Positions 7,924 through 17,239 of a DNA stretch of 48,216 bases are shown in pieces. The stretch's first letter is position 1, and every line of letters begins with the position of its first letter. The stretch spans positions 1-48,216 of the forward strand of contig DATMAC010000057.1 in assembly GCA_035573655.1 (NCBI GenBank), given 5' to 3'. Position numbers and translations under genes: made by a program. Origin of the DNA: Thermoflexus sp035573655 (GTDB taxonomy: Bacteria > Chloroflexota > Anaerolineae > Thermoflexales > Thermoflexaceae). Under the pieces are notes generated by a model, which saw nothing but the letters and a program-made list of their open reading frames with translations, was not told the origin of the DNA and did no database searches.

Positions 7924-9390
7924 GAGTTCGAGCCTGTCATTGGCTTGGAGATCCACGCGGAACTCCAGACGCGGTCCAAGATGTTCTGCCCGTGTCCGGT
8001 GGTGGATAGCACCACCGCCGAGCCCAACCGGTATGTGTGCCCGGTGTGTGCCGGGATGCCCGGGACGCTTCCTGTCCCGAACCGGCAGGCGATCGAATGG
8101 ACCATCCTCACGGGCCTCGCCTTGAATTGCGAGATCGCCGAATACAGCCTCTTTTACCGGAAAAATTATTTCTACCCCGATCTGCCGTCCGAATACCAGC
8201 GCTCGATGTACGATTACCCCCTTTGTCTGAACGGCTACCTGGAGATCGACACGCCGGATGGGCCTAAGCGGGTGCGAATCCGCCGGGTTCACATCGAGGA
8301 GGATACGGGGAAGTTGATCCACATCGGGGGCGTAACCCTCGTGGACTTCAACCGAGCAGGTGTCCCCCTGATGGAGATCGTCACAGAGCCGGATATGCAT
8401 TCGGTGGAGGAAGTGAAGGCCTTCGCCATGGCCCTCCGCACCCTGCTCCGTTATCTGGGCGTCAACTCGGGGGATATGGAAAAGGGAGTCATCCGCTTCG
8501 AGGCCAACGTCTCCGTACGCCCGAAAGGGGAGACCCGATTGGGAACCCGCACGGAGATCAAAAACCTGAACAGCTTCCGGGCGCTGGTACGGGCCGTTGA
8601 ATACGAGATCCGACGGCAGATCGAGATCGTCCGCTCCGGCGGTCGTGTGGAGCAGGAGACCATGGGCTGGGATGAGACGCGGGGGATCACCGTCCCCCAG
8701 CGCGGCAAAGAGCATGCCCATGACTACCGCTACTTCCCAGAGCCAGACATCCCGCCTTTGGTGATCTCCCGGGAGTGGGTGGAGTCCATTCGTGCGAGGC
8801 TGCCGGAGCTGCCCCGGGCTCGACAGACGCGTTTTGAACAGGCTTACGGCCTCACCCGCTACGAAGCCGCCCTGTTGACGGAAGACCATCGGGTGGCAGA
8901 TTACTTCGAACGAGCCATCGCTCTCGCCCGATCCGGCGAGCCGGCGGTGGAACCCCGAACCGTAGCTTCCTGGATCATCGGGGAGCTTTTCCGGCTGATG
9001 AACGAAGCCAACGTGGAGATCCAGGACGTGCGAGTTCCCCCTGAAGCGCTGGTAGAGCTGATCCGCATGGTCCAACGGGGGGAGATCAATCTCAACACCG
9101 GCAAGCTGGTCCTGCGTGAGGCCTTTGAGACCGGGGAAGCCCCCCGCCGCATCGTGGAGGCCAAAGGGTTAACCCAAATCCGGGATGTGGAGGCATTGCG
9201 GGAGATCGTCCTCCAGATCATCGAATCAAATCCCAGGGAGGTGGAAAGCTACTTGCGCGGAAAGGAAGGCGTGCTGAAATGGTTCGTCGGCCAGGTCATG
9301 CGCGCCACCCGTGGCCAGGCGGATCCCCAACGAGTCAACGAGTTGGTCCGTGAAGCCTTGGAAGCCCGTCGGGCTCACGGATCGACGTGA
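7921..9390 (+). CDS. gatB: Asp-tRNA(Asn)/Glu-tRNA(Gln) amidotransferase subunit B
   Basis: The kinase/tRNA-binding subunit of the GatCAB transamidase, which converts misacylated Glu-tRNA(Gln) or Asp-tRNA(Asn) to the correct amide form. It has 489 residues, the normal length. FEPVIGLEIHAELQT opens the protein; a Cys cluster (CPCP ... CPVCAG, residues about 22-43) matches the zinc site; KNYFYPDLPSEYQ, EEDTGKL and DFNRAGVPLMEIVTEPD are signatures of the cradle domain. The C-terminal YqeY/tail domain is present. gatA and gatC are not in the window. It pairs functionally with the AspRS at 30643. Confidence 0.96.
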   Translation: MEFEPVIGLEIHAELQTRSKMFCPCPVVDSTTAEPNRYVCPVCAGMPGTLPVPNRQAIEWTILTGLALNCEIAEYSLFYRKNYFYPDLPSEYQRSMYDYPLCLNGYLEIDTPDGPKRVRIRRVHIEEDTGKLIHIGGVTLVDFNRAGVPLMEIVTEPDMHSVEEVKAFAMALRTLLRYLGVNSGDMEKGVIRFEANVSVRPKGETRLGTRTEIKNLNSFRALVRAVEYEIRRQIEIVRSGGRVEQETMGWDETRGITVPQRGKEHAHDYRYFPEPDIPPLVISREWVESIRARLPELPRARQTRFEQAYGLTRYEAALLTEDHRVADYFERAIALARSGEPAVEPRTVASWIIGELFRLMNEANVEIQDVRVPPEALVELIRMVQRGEINLNTGKLVLREAFETGEAPRRIVEAKGLTQIRDVEALREIVLQIIESNPREVESYLRGKEGVLKWFVGQVMRATRGQADPQRVNELVREALEARRAHGST

Positions 9391-9579
9391 GCAGACCCTC
9401 CATGTGGGGTGGAGGCCGCCTTCGACGGACCCCATATCCTACACGGCAACTGATCTCCCCCTCCTCCTGTGGGGTTGCCATATGGGAAGGGGCGAGGGAA
9501 CGGCCCAGCCCCCTTGCATGTTTGTTTTGTTCTTTAACTCATGCTAAGAGGGAAGACTACCGGTCTTTGCCGATAACAC

Positions 9580-9585
9580 TATAAT
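9580..9585 (+). promoter_or_regulatory. Candidate -10 element before sdhC
   Basis: A perfect TATAAT lies 31 bases before the sdhC start. No good -35 sits at the usual distance, so the promoter is only partly supported. Confidence 0.3.
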
Positions 9586-9615
9586 ATAAGTGAAAACTTT
9601 CCCAAGGAGCCTGCC

Positions 9616-10101
9616 ATGGCCGGTTCAGAGGTGATCATACCGGAGGAGGCACGGAAGCGATGGCGGGCCCTGGAATGGGCCTGGGTTCCCGGGGCCGGGT
9701 TACGGCTGGTGCTCCAAGAAATCCCCCAATATCGTGGCCGGATCCATCAGTGGGCCTGGGTGGCCAATCGGATCGCTGGGTTAGGAACCCTGCTCTTCCT
9801 CACCATTCATATTCTGGACACCTCGTTGGTCTATTTCGCCCCCACTTGGTATGAGCACGCCCTCGCCCTCTATCGCCATCCGCTCTTCGGCCTCGGCGAA
9901 TTGATCTTAGTGGGTTGTGTCCTCTGGCACGGCCTCAACGGCCTGCGTATCGCGATCAGCGATTTCCGCCCTCGTCTGTGGGCGGCGGAGATCCAGGCCC
10001 GTATGATCCTGTGGACCATCATCGCCTTCCTCGTTCTCTATATCCCCACCTTTTTCATTATGGGTAACGTGATCCTCCAGAAAGGCATCTTGGGGAGGTG
10101 A
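9616..10101 (+). CDS. sdhC: Succinate dehydrogenase cytochrome b subunit (SdhC-like)
   Basis: Membrane anchor subunit of complex II. 161 residues with three membrane segments after a hydrophilic N-terminus of about 45 residues. His65 (TIHILDT) and His105 (LWHGLNGLR) are the likely haem b ligands; the HGLNGLR motif recurs in the following subunit. AAGGAGCCTGCC precedes the ATG. The next gene starts two bases after the stop, so the two anchors are translationally coupled. Confidence 0.88.
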   Translation: MAGSEVIIPEEARKRWRALEWAWVPGAGLRLVLQEIPQYRGRIHQWAWVANRIAGLGTLLFLTIHILDTSLVYFAPTWYEHALALYRHPLFGLGELILVGCVLWHGLNGLRIAISDFRPRLWAAEIQARMILWTIIAFLVLYIPTFFIMGNVILQKGILGR

Positions 10102-10103
10102 TC

Positions 10104-10529
10104 ATGGCCGCTATCCCGAAGGTTGCCCCGCGAACGGTACCGACGGTACGCCCCCGCCTGGAGGTCTGGCTGTGGGCCTTCATGCGCGTCTCAGGTGTGC
10201 TGCTGATCCCCCTGGCCTTCGGCCATCTGGCGATCATGCACGTGATCAACAATGTCCACGATATCAACGTCTGCTTTGTCTACCAACGTTGGAACGTGAT
10301 GTTCTGGTGGCGAGTCTATGATGCCCTGCTTCTGTTCCTGGCCTATACCCATGGCTTGAACGGCCTGCGTCATGTGATCGATGACTATGTGCATCATCGG
10401 GGATGGAATCAGACGCTGAAGTGGATTTCTTTCGTCGGCGGGACCTTGGTCATCGTGATCGGGACCATTGCGCTGATCGGCGGAGTGCGGATCACGGCGC
10501 TTCCAGCCGGATGTCCGCCGCTGGGATGA
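10104..10529 (+). CDS. sdhD: Succinate dehydrogenase membrane anchor (SdhD-like)
   Basis: Second small membrane subunit of complex II. It has 141 residues and three membrane segments. His41 and His46 in the first segment, and His83 in YTHGLNGLRHVIDDY, are candidate haem ligands. The ribosome site GGGGAGGTGA overlaps the end of sdhC, which supports ATG at 10104 rather than the GTG at 10098. A 268-base gap with hairpins separates it from sdhA. Confidence 0.88.
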   Translation: MAAIPKVAPRTVPTVRPRLEVWLWAFMRVSGVLLIPLAFGHLAIMHVINNVHDINVCFVYQRWNVMFWWRVYDALLLFLAYTHGLNGLRHVIDDYVHHRGWNQTLKWISFVGGTLVIVIGTIALIGGVRITALPAGCPPLG

Positions 10530-10595
10530 TGAAGCGGAGCATGAGGTGCTGGACTTTGGCCAAACCCATCCCTTTCCTCAATCCGGGACATTCTG

Positions 10596-10632
10596 GAGTG
10601 GATGGGGCCGTCGAAGGCAGCCCTATCCACTC
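10596..10632. terminator. Hairpin between sdhD and sdhA
   Basis: GAGTGGATGGGGC and GCCCTATCCACTC form a near-perfect 13-bp stem (10596-10632). A second, weaker GC hairpin of the CCCTTCGGGG type follows at about 10645-10690. They could attenuate or terminate the sdhCD message, or stabilise its 3' end. Confidence 0.45.
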
Positions 10633-10797
10633 TAAAATCCGTTAACTTCCTCTCCCCGTGGCCCTTCGGGGCGCGAGGAGTGGGAAGGGAACTCGACCTG
10701 CATGATGGGAGGTCCTGGATTGAGCGGTCGAGTGGCCTCGTTGGCCCAAAATAAAAATTATGCAAGCCCCAAACTTAACTGAAGGAAGGAGCACGCG

Positions 10798-12573
10798 ATG
10801 AAAGTCCATCGGCATCAATTTGATGCGGTGGTGGTGGGCGCAGGGGGGGCCGGGCTGATGGCTGCCCTCTACGCCTCGAAGCAGGTGAAGACGGCGGTCC
10901 TCAGCAAGCTCTACCCCACCCGCTCCCATACGGGGACGGCGCAGGGAGGGATCGCTGCGCCGCTGGGGAACATGGAGGAGGACCGGCCTGAATGGTATGC
11001 TTACGATACGGTGAAGGGCGGGGACTGGCTGGTAGACCAAGATGCGGCGGAGATCCTGGCCTATGAATCCATCGAGGCCATCATCGAGCTGGAGCACATG
11101 GGCCTGCCCTTCGATCGCACCCCTGACGGCAAGATCGCCCAGCGTCGGTTCGGCGGGCATACCCGCAACTTCGGCGAGGCGCCCGTCATGCGGGCCTGTC
11201 ACTCTGCCGACCGCACTGGCCATATGATCCTCCAGACCCTCTACCAGCAATGCATCAAGCACAACGTCACATTCTTTGATGAATTCTTCGTCACCGACTT
11301 AATCCTGGAAGATGGAACGGTCCGCGGAGTGGTGGCCATCGAAATCGCCACTGGGGATATCCATGTCTTCCACAGCAAAGCTGTGCTCTTCGCCACGGGC
11401 GGCGCCGGGCGGATCTATAAAGTGACCTCTAACGCCCACTCTCTGACTGGCGACGGCATGGCGATCGTATGGCGGAAAGGGCTTCCTCTCGAGGACATGG
11501 AGTTCTTCCAGTTCCACCCCACCGGCATCTACAAGCTGGGGATCTTGCTAAGCGAGGCCGCGCGGGGTGAAGGGGCGGTGCTGATCAATGACAAGGGCGA
11601 GCGCTTCATGGAGCGTTACGCACCGACCCTCAAGGATCTGGCCAGCCGCGATGTGATCTCCCGCGCGATCTATATGGAGATCCGCGAGGGCCGTGGGATC
11701 GGCGGGAAGGATTACGTCTACCTGGACTTCCGGCCGGAGACCATCAACCGCTTCAAGAGCGCACCGGGTGGGAAGGAGGTCACAGCGGAATACCTGGAGC
11801 GCAAGCTTCCGGATATCATCGAGTTCGTTCGCGTGTATCTGGGCATCGACCCGATGCGGGAGCCCGTGCCCATCCAGCCCACTGCCCATTACGCAATGGG
11901 TGGCATCCCCACGGATGTGGACGGCCGTGTGATTCGGGATGAGCGCAACACGCCGGTCCCCGGCCTCTACGCGGCCGGCGAAGTGGCTTGTGTCTCGGTG
12001 CATGGGGCCAACCGCCTTGGGACCAACTCGCTGGTCGATTTGGTGGTCTTCGGGCGGCGGGCGGGCCGGCATATGGCGGAATATTGCAAGCAAGCGGACT
12101 TCGCTCCCCTCCCGCCGGAGCCCGAGGCGTTCACTGTGGAGCTGACCGAGCGCCTGCGTAATGGGAAGGGAGAGGAGCGCGTCCCGATCCTCCGGAACGA
12201 GCTCCAGGAAACCATGCAAACTTATGTGAGCGTGTTCCGCGAGGCCAGCGGGCTGGAGACCGCCATCGAGAAGATCCGGGAGCTGCAGGAACGCTATCGC
12301 CACGTCCGGATCGATGACAAAGGCTATCGATTCAACACCGATCTGTTGGAGGCAATCGAGCTGGGCTTCCTCTTGGACGTGGCGGAAGCCACTGCCTTCA
12401 GCGCTCTGAACCGCACCGAAAGCCGGGGCGCCCATTACCGGGAGGATTACCCGAAGCGGGACGATGAGAACTGGCTCAAGCATACCTTAATCTGGCGCCA
12501 GAATGGCAAAGTGACCTTCGCCTATAAACCGGTGGTCATCACCAAGTGGCCGCCGAAGGAACGAAAGTATTGA
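10798..12573 (+). CDS. sdhA: Succinate dehydrogenase flavoprotein subunit
   Basis: Catalytic subunit that oxidises succinate to fumarate with covalent FAD. It has 591 residues. The dinucleotide fold VVVGAGGAGL lies at residues 11-20, and His44 in TRSHTGTAQGG is the FAD-linked histidine. Substrate-site motifs are FGGHTR, HPTGIY, EAARGEGA, HYAMGGI and HGANRLGTNSLVDLVVFGRRAG. The C-terminal Arg/Tyr-rich domain ends in VVITKWPPKERKY. AAGGAGCACGCG precedes the ATG. Fumarate reductase activity cannot be excluded from sequence, but fumC nearby and the subunit set favour an oxidative TCA role. Confidence 0.96.
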   Translation: MKVHRHQFDAVVVGAGGAGLMAALYASKQVKTAVLSKLYPTRSHTGTAQGGIAAPLGNMEEDRPEWYAYDTVKGGDWLVDQDAAEILAYESIEAIIELEHMGLPFDRTPDGKIAQRRFGGHTRNFGEAPVMRACHSADRTGHMILQTLYQQCIKHNVTFFDEFFVTDLILEDGTVRGVVAIEIATGDIHVFHSKAVLFATGGAGRIYKVTSNAHSLTGDGMAIVWRKGLPLEDMEFFQFHPTGIYKLGILLSEAARGEGAVLINDKGERFMERYAPTLKDLASRDVISRAIYMEIREGRGIGGKDYVYLDFRPETINRFKSAPGGKEVTAEYLERKLPDIIEFVRVYLGIDPMREPVPIQPTAHYAMGGIPTDVDGRVIRDERNTPVPGLYAAGEVACVSVHGANRLGTNSLVDLVVFGRRAGRHMAEYCKQADFAPLPPEPEAFTVELTERLRNGKGEERVPILRNELQETMQTYVSVFREASGLETAIEKIRELQERYRHVRIDDKGYRFNTDLLEAIELGFLLDVAEATAFSALNRTESRGAHYREDYPKRDDENWLKHTLIWRQNGKVTFAYKPVVITKWPPKERKY

Positions 12574-12800
12574 CGTCCTCCCGCTATCCGGCCTAGCTGG
12601 CCCAGGGGCTGTGGGGCCTGAAGGCCGCCCGTTCGATGCCAAATGGAGGCTTCCTGTGAATGGGCGGCCTTTCAGGCTCACCAGGCAGCGGAAAAGGATA
12701 TGGCGCAAGATCGCTCAGTGGCGTGTAGAGCATGCGGAGCGCATCGGGGATGGACCTGGTTAACGCCCTCCCAGACCCAGCTCACACCGGAGGAAACGCC

Positions 12801-13514
12801 ATGAAGGTTCGATTGCGTATCCAACGATTCAACCCAGAGAAGGACCGGAAGCCCTGGTGGGGGGAATACGAGGTGGAGGCGGAACCGGTCGATCGGGTCC
12901 TGGATGCCCTTCACTACGTCAAATGGTATATCGACGGCACCCTCACCCTCCGCCGCTCCTGCGCCCATGGGATCTGCGGTTCGGATGCGATGCGGATCAA
13001 CGGCCGCAACCGCCTGGCGTGCAAGGTTCTGGTTCGTGAGGCGATGGAGGAAGGGCGCGGGGTGATCACCGTTCAACCTCTCCCCGGGCTTCCGGTGATC
13101 AAGGACCTCGTGGTGGATATGGAGCCCTTTTTCGCGAAGTATCGGATGATCTTGCCTTATTTGATCAACGATGAACCGCCCCCGGAGCGGGAGCGCTTGC
13201 AGACCCCGGAGGAGCGCGAGCGCTACGATGACACCACCAAATGCATCCTTTGCGCGGCGTGCACGACCTCCTGTCCCTCCTTCTGGGCCAATGGAGAATA
13301 CATCGGCCCTGCGGCGATCGTGCAGGCTCATCGATTCATCTTCGACAGCCGGGATCGGGGAGCGGCCGAGCGGTTGCGGGTTCTGAACGAGTGGTTCGGC
13401 GTTTGGCGTTGTCGCACGATCTTCAATTGTGTGGAGGCATGCCCGCGAGGCATCAACATCACACGAGCCATTGAGGAAGTCAAAATGGCCATCCTCACGG
13501 GACGTTTGTCTTGA
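12801..13514 (+). CDS. sdhB: Succinate dehydrogenase iron-sulfur subunit
   Basis: Electron-transfer subunit of complex II, 237 residues. The [2Fe-2S] site has Cys54, Cys59, Asp62 and Cys74; the Asp at the third position is the same variation as in E. coli SdhB. The [4Fe-4S] ligands are Cys148, Cys151, Cys154 and Cys214. The [3Fe-4S] ligands are Cys158, Cys204 and Cys210. GGAGGAAACGCC precedes the ATG at 12801; the longer frame from 12732 lacks a ribosome site. 227 bases separate it from sdhA. A strong two-hairpin element follows. Confidence 0.96.
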   Translation: MKVRLRIQRFNPEKDRKPWWGEYEVEAEPVDRVLDALHYVKWYIDGTLTLRRSCAHGICGSDAMRINGRNRLACKVLVREAMEEGRGVITVQPLPGLPVIKDLVVDMEPFFAKYRMILPYLINDEPPPERERLQTPEERERYDDTTKCILCAACTTSCPSFWANGEYIGPAAIVQAHRFIFDSRDRGAAERLRVLNEWFGVWRCRTIFNCVEACPRGINITRAIEEVKMAILTGRLS

Positions 13515-13543
13515 TCGGGGCGGCTTCGTTGGCCCCCGGGAGG

Positions 13544-13623
13544 TTTGGGGGCGAGCCGGTCGCCTTTGGCGACCGGCTCGCCCCCAAATTCTTCTCCATG
13601 GTCCCAAGGGCCATGGAGAAGAA
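13544..13623. terminator. Two-hairpin element after sdhB
   Basis: Hairpin 13544-13588 has a 21-bp perfect stem running TTTGGGGGCGAG...CTCGCCCCCAAA. It is followed at once by hairpin 13589-13623 (TTCTTCTCCATGG / CCATGGAGAAGAA, 13 bp). It lies just after the sdhB stop and before the next plus-strand gene. Probably the sdh terminator and a member of the repeat family described under findings. Confidence 0.65.
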
Positions 13624-13690
13624 GGTCAATGTGGGCGGAACCACTCGTGGACCATCGCCTTGTGCTCTCAAAACAAATTGGGAGTTGTGC

Positions 13691-15193
13691 ATGTCTTCTC
13701 TGACTTTCCTCATTGCTCTGCTGGGCGGTGTGTTAACTGCAGCGGCCGGATACGTACTGCAAACTGCGGCTTTGGTTTTCCTCGTCCCCGGCTGGGAAGG
13801 GATGATGCCGTCGAACACCCTTTTGCTGGCCTCTGTTGGAAGTGTGCTGGCGCTTCTCCTCCTCACCGGGGTGGCTGCCGGACGGTTTGCCCGAGCGCAA
13901 ACCCGCTGGGGCAACGTGGCCGCAGGCGCGTTGGCGGGTTGGATGACTGCCTGGGTGGCGGAAGCCATGTTTGGCGGCTTCATCGCCGGCTTATGGGGCG
14001 CACGCGGCCTGCTGGCCCACGGGCTGGTCCCCGCCGAGAGCGAAACCGCCATGCTCGCGCTGCTCAGCGAGAGCACGTTGTCCATTGTCGTATGGATTTG
14101 TGGCTCCATCGCGCTCTCAGCAGTGACGGGGATGCTGCTCGGCGCATTGGGAGGCATCCTCGGCAGTTTGGGTGCGCGTCCTTCTCCTCCGGACTTCCGC
14201 TTTAACCTGTGCGTGAGCGGTGCCATGATACCGTTCTCTGGCGCAGCGTTGATAGGGATGCTGCCCATATACGCAGCCCTCGCATCGGTTATGGAAAAAT
14301 CGGTTCGGGAGGCCGGCCTTACCTTGCCCATGCCCCCCAGTTTGGTGTTCGACGCACCGTTGGCCATTTACCTGATTTGGTATCTCTTCTGGGCAATGCT
14401 GGCTTGGACCTCCCTCCGCCACCTATCCGGCAAGCTAAGCGTGGGCCTTTTTCACCGGCTGGCGTTTGCTGTATGGGGCGCCGTGGTAGGATCTCCCCTC
14501 GCATGGCTCGCGGGCGCCATGTTCGCAGGTAAACTGCGTCCCTCCCTCTTCATATTCCTTTTCATCCTCGCCTTTTCTTCCGTTCTCATATTCGTTCTGT
14601 TATTGCTCGCCGGAATAATTTCTCGCATCTCAGTCATCTTGCGACCTCTGTTTAGACCCCTCTTTCCACAGATGAAGAGCAGGGGGATCTTCCAGCGGCT
14701 AGGAGAACTCCGCCTGCTGGCATGGTTCTCGCTCGTTTGGGCGCTGATCATGCTCATTGTCTCCTGGCTCTTATTGCCAGGAGAATGGAGGATGCAGAGA
14801 GCCACATGGCTAGCGCTTGGACTGCTGCTCGGCGTCCTGCTGGGTCTGGACTCTGTCCGCATAGCGCGCACCCTCGATCCCATAGAAGAAAGCACTCCCA
14901 CCCCGCTGAATGCCCTCCGCTTGTTAGAGACCGTGTTTCCCATTCACTTGCTTTACGGCCTGACGTCGATTCTCAGCCTGCTTGCACCGATCGCATTGAT
15001 TACATTCTTGGTTCCCGCCCTTCCCTATATCGAACCCGATGCGACCCCGCAACAGGCAGGTGATCTGGTCCGCCTCATCCAAACAGCACTGGAAACTACT
15101 TGGGCCTTCGTTTTCGGAACGTTCATGTGGGTGCCCGCTGCCAGCCTCGCAAGCCTGCTCCTCTGGAGGATATGGAGCCAGCTGGACAAATAA
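13691..15193 (+). CDS. Polytopic membrane protein of unknown function
   Basis: A 500-residue protein made almost entirely of hydrophobic segments; I count roughly ten to twelve membrane helices with short Arg-rich loops. There is no soluble domain, no transporter signature I recognise and no obvious catalytic cluster. I set the start at ATG 13691, after a weak GGGAG, because the first 60 codons of the longer frame run through the two-hairpin element. It follows sdhB but is separated from it by a probable terminator, so a link to complex II is not indicated. Confidence 0.65.
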   Translation: MSSLTFLIALLGGVLTAAAGYVLQTAALVFLVPGWEGMMPSNTLLLASVGSVLALLLLTGVAAGRFARAQTRWGNVAAGALAGWMTAWVAEAMFGGFIAGLWGARGLLAHGLVPAESETAMLALLSESTLSIVVWICGSIALSAVTGMLLGALGGILGSLGARPSPPDFRFNLCVSGAMIPFSGAALIGMLPIYAALASVMEKSVREAGLTLPMPPSLVFDAPLAIYLIWYLFWAMLAWTSLRHLSGKLSVGLFHRLAFAVWGAVVGSPLAWLAGAMFAGKLRPSLFIFLFILAFSSVLIFVLLLLAGIISRISVILRPLFRPLFPQMKSRGIFQRLGELRLLAWFSLVWALIMLIVSWLLLPGEWRMQRATWLALGLLLGVLLGLDSVRIARTLDPIEESTPTPLNALRLLETVFPIHLLYGLTSILSLLAPIALITFLVPALPYIEPDATPQQAGDLVRLIQTALETTWAFVFGTFMWVPAASLASLLLWRIWSQLDK

Positions 15194-15312
15194 CACGATA
15201 CGGAGTGTGGGAAAAGGAGCAGGACTGTGAGGAATTCGCTGAAACGAAGCATCAGGGGCTTCTCGTGTGAGGGATAATGCTTTGCCCGCCTTGCAATTGG
15301 GTTTTTCGATCA

Positions 15313-15344
15313 GTGGGCCGGGCGCTTTCAGCATCCCGGCCCAC
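15313..15344. terminator. Hairpin between convergent genes
   Basis: GTGGGCCGGG and CCCGGCCCAC form a 10-bp GC stem with a 12-base loop, between the ends of the plus-strand membrane protein and the minus-strand gene at 15468. TTTTT lies upstream at 15302-15306. Position fits a shared terminator; neither direction has a textbook T tract right after the stem. Confidence 0.45.
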
Positions 15345-15467
15345 CGCCACCCCCAAGGAACCCGATTTCTAATAGGTGCGGGCAGCCCCACACGCCCTGC
15401 CCCTCATCGAGGACCCCTCCAGGCGACCTCGGGACCGAATTGTGTGCTGCGCCGATTGAGCGCCAGA

Positions 15468-15893
15468 TCACGAGCCGTGACGGTCCAGACGGCGCAACCG
15501 CTGATAGCTGGGGATCCCTTGGAGCTCCTGCCAACGGGCCTCCCGATCTCCCCAGCGCCATTCATACACCACCTTCCCTTCCTCATCTAAGTAAGAGAAA
15601 ACCGGGCCCACGCCAAGGGAACGCTGCAAGGCTTCGACGACCCGAGGCAGATCCTCGGCCGCACGCAAGATCACATAGCGTCGGGGCTCGAACTCGATCT
15701 CAAATGTTCGCTCCCGCCAGTAACCTCGGTATCGATAGGGAGGCTCTTTTTGAACAGGATCCACAGGGGAAACCCATGCCTCCTGCAGGCGCACGAACCA
15801 GAGGCTCTGGCGGAGCTGCTCCGCGACCGCACCTGCGCTGAGGCGCTTCTCCGCGTAGAACCAGTGAACCTCAGGGGGCACAACAGTGATCAT
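15468..15893 (-). CDS. Small soluble protein of unknown function
   Basis: A 141-residue protein, rich in Trp, Arg, Glu and Tyr, with no membrane segment. Visible features are VHWFYAEKRLS near the N-terminus, a central YRGYWRERTFEIEFEPRRYV and a C-terminal WRWGDREARWQELQG. It looks like a small alpha-beta domain. I do not recognise a family. ATG at 15893 has GGAGGGAGGGAG directly before it. It lies 35 bases downstream of the glycosyltransferase on the same strand, so it may be the third gene of that operon. Confidence 0.6.
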   Translation of the reverse strand: MITVVPPEVHWFYAEKRLSAGAVAEQLRQSLWFVRLQEAWVSPVDPVQKEPPYRYRGYWRERTFEIEFEPRRYVILRAAEDLPRVVEALQRSLGVGPVFSYLDEEGKVVYEWRWGDREARWQELQGIPSYQRLRRLDRHGS

Positions 15894-15928
15894 CTCCCTC
15901 CCTCCAGGGATCGGATCGAAGAAAACTT

Positions 15929-17239
15929 TTAGGGCCTTACACTCCAGCGCCCATAACAAATGAGCTGCTTCTGACGATCTCGACGGAGCTTCAACACTTC
16001 TTGATAAAGGTCAACAATGCGATCGGCGATGATCGGCCATGCAAACCGCTGGGCCCAGCGCCGCCCGTTCTCACCCAATCGTTGTCGCAGCTCCTCATCT
16101 CGTAAGAGCCGATCCAGCGCGCGGGCCAGGGCGATCGGCTGACGCCGGGGGACCCGCAGGCCGGTTTCCCCATCGCGGACGAGATAAACCAACCCTCCGA
16201 CATCCGAGGCGATGACCGGCGTGCCGCAGGCCATGGCCTCTAATGCCACTAACCCAAACGACTCGTAATCGGAGGGCATGACGACCACATCCGCGGCATT
16301 GTAGTAATAAGGAAGGGTCTCTTGAGCCTTTGCACCCAGAAAAGCGACGAGATCCGTGATCCCCAGCTCCGCCCGCAGTTGTTGAAGCCGTCCCATCTCC
16401 GCATCCGCTGTCGCATCCGGATCTCCACCGATAACCACCACCGCGAAATCTTGCGTCCATGTAGGACAATCCTGAGCTAGGATCGCCACTGCCCGCATCA
16501 AGGTCTCTAACCCTTTTAACGGCTCGATCCGCCCGACGAAGAGAACGTAACGCCGCTCCGGGGGGATCCCCAAAACCCGCCGGGCCTCCATCTTGGGGAT
16601 CGGACGAAAACGCCGAACATCCACCCCCGGTGGGATGACCGTGATGGAGGAGGGCGTGGCTCCGTAAAGCCATACCAGCTGAGCTTTCTCCAGCGGCGTG
16701 GCCGCCACCATATGATCGACTTCCCGAACCAGCCGCCGCTCCGATTCCAGGCGCTGAGGAGGTTCCCGTTCTTCCACCCGCTGCGCGACGCGGTTCTTCA
16801 TGTGGCCCAGAGTGTGAAACATCTGAATCACAGGGGTCCGCCATACGGACCGCAGGGCCAGCGCCACCAGGCCGGAGAGCCAGTAATGGCTATGGATCAA
16901 ATCGTAGACCAGGCCTTCCCGTTCCGCGAAACGACGAACCCACTCAATGAACTCAGGGAGATGCTCCAGGACGCGATGTTTTTCAATCGGGGCCTCAGGG
17001 CCAGCTGGCACATGGATCACCCGTCCCCCGGGCCCTAATTCGTGAACGATGTGGGGAAGATGGGGGTTCTGAGAACGGGTGAAAACATCCACCGCGATCC
17101 CCCGGCGGGTCAGCTCGCGGGTCAACTCCCGGACGTACACGTTCATCCCCCCCGTATCCTTACCCCCCAGTGTGGCCAGAGGACACGTGTGGACACTGAT
17201 CATCGCCACTCGACGCACAGGAACGGAACCGTCTTTCAC
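15929..17239 (-). CDS. GT4 glycosyltransferase, MshA/sucrose-phosphate-synthase-like
   Basis: A 436-residue retaining GT-B glycosyltransferase of family 4. The N-terminal domain has the nucleotide-side motif LGGKDTGGMNVYVREL and LIHSHYWLSG. The C-terminal domain has VGRIEPLKGLETLMRA and the E-x7-E motif in PSDYESFGLVALEAMACGTPVIAS. The pattern is close to D-inositol-3-phosphate glycosyltransferase (MshA) and related sucrose-type enzymes; which acceptor is used cannot be told. The GTG start overlaps the stop of the methyltransferase gene (GTGA) with AGGAGGTG upstream, so the two are co-translated. Confidence 0.88.
   Translation of the reverse strand: MKDGSVPVRRVAMISVHTCPLATLGGKDTGGMNVYVRELTRELTRRGIAVDVFTRSQNPHLPHIVHELGPGGRVIHVPAGPEAPIEKHRVLEHLPEFIEWVRRFAEREGLVYDLIHSHYWLSGLVALALRSVWRTPVIQMFHTLGHMKNRVAQRVEEREPPQRLESERRLVREVDHMVAATPLEKAQLVWLYGATPSSITVIPPGVDVRRFRPIPKMEARRVLGIPPERRYVLFVGRIEPLKGLETLMRAVAILAQDCPTWTQDFAVVVIGGDPDATADAEMGRLQQLRAELGITDLVAFLGAKAQETLPYYYNAADVVVMPSDYESFGLVALEAMACGTPVIASDVGGLVYLVRDGETGLRVPRRQPIALARALDRLLRDEELRQRLGENGRRWAQRFAWPIIADRIVDLYQEVLKLRRDRQKQLICYGRWSVRP

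Noticed and set aside
7855..9075. Long open frame on the minus strand opposite gatB
   Set aside because: It is a shadow of gatB: no ribosome site, no recognisable domain, and the GC-rich third positions explain its length.
11548..12483. Long minus-strand frame opposite sdhA
   Set aside because: Shadow of a confident gene with no domain of its own.
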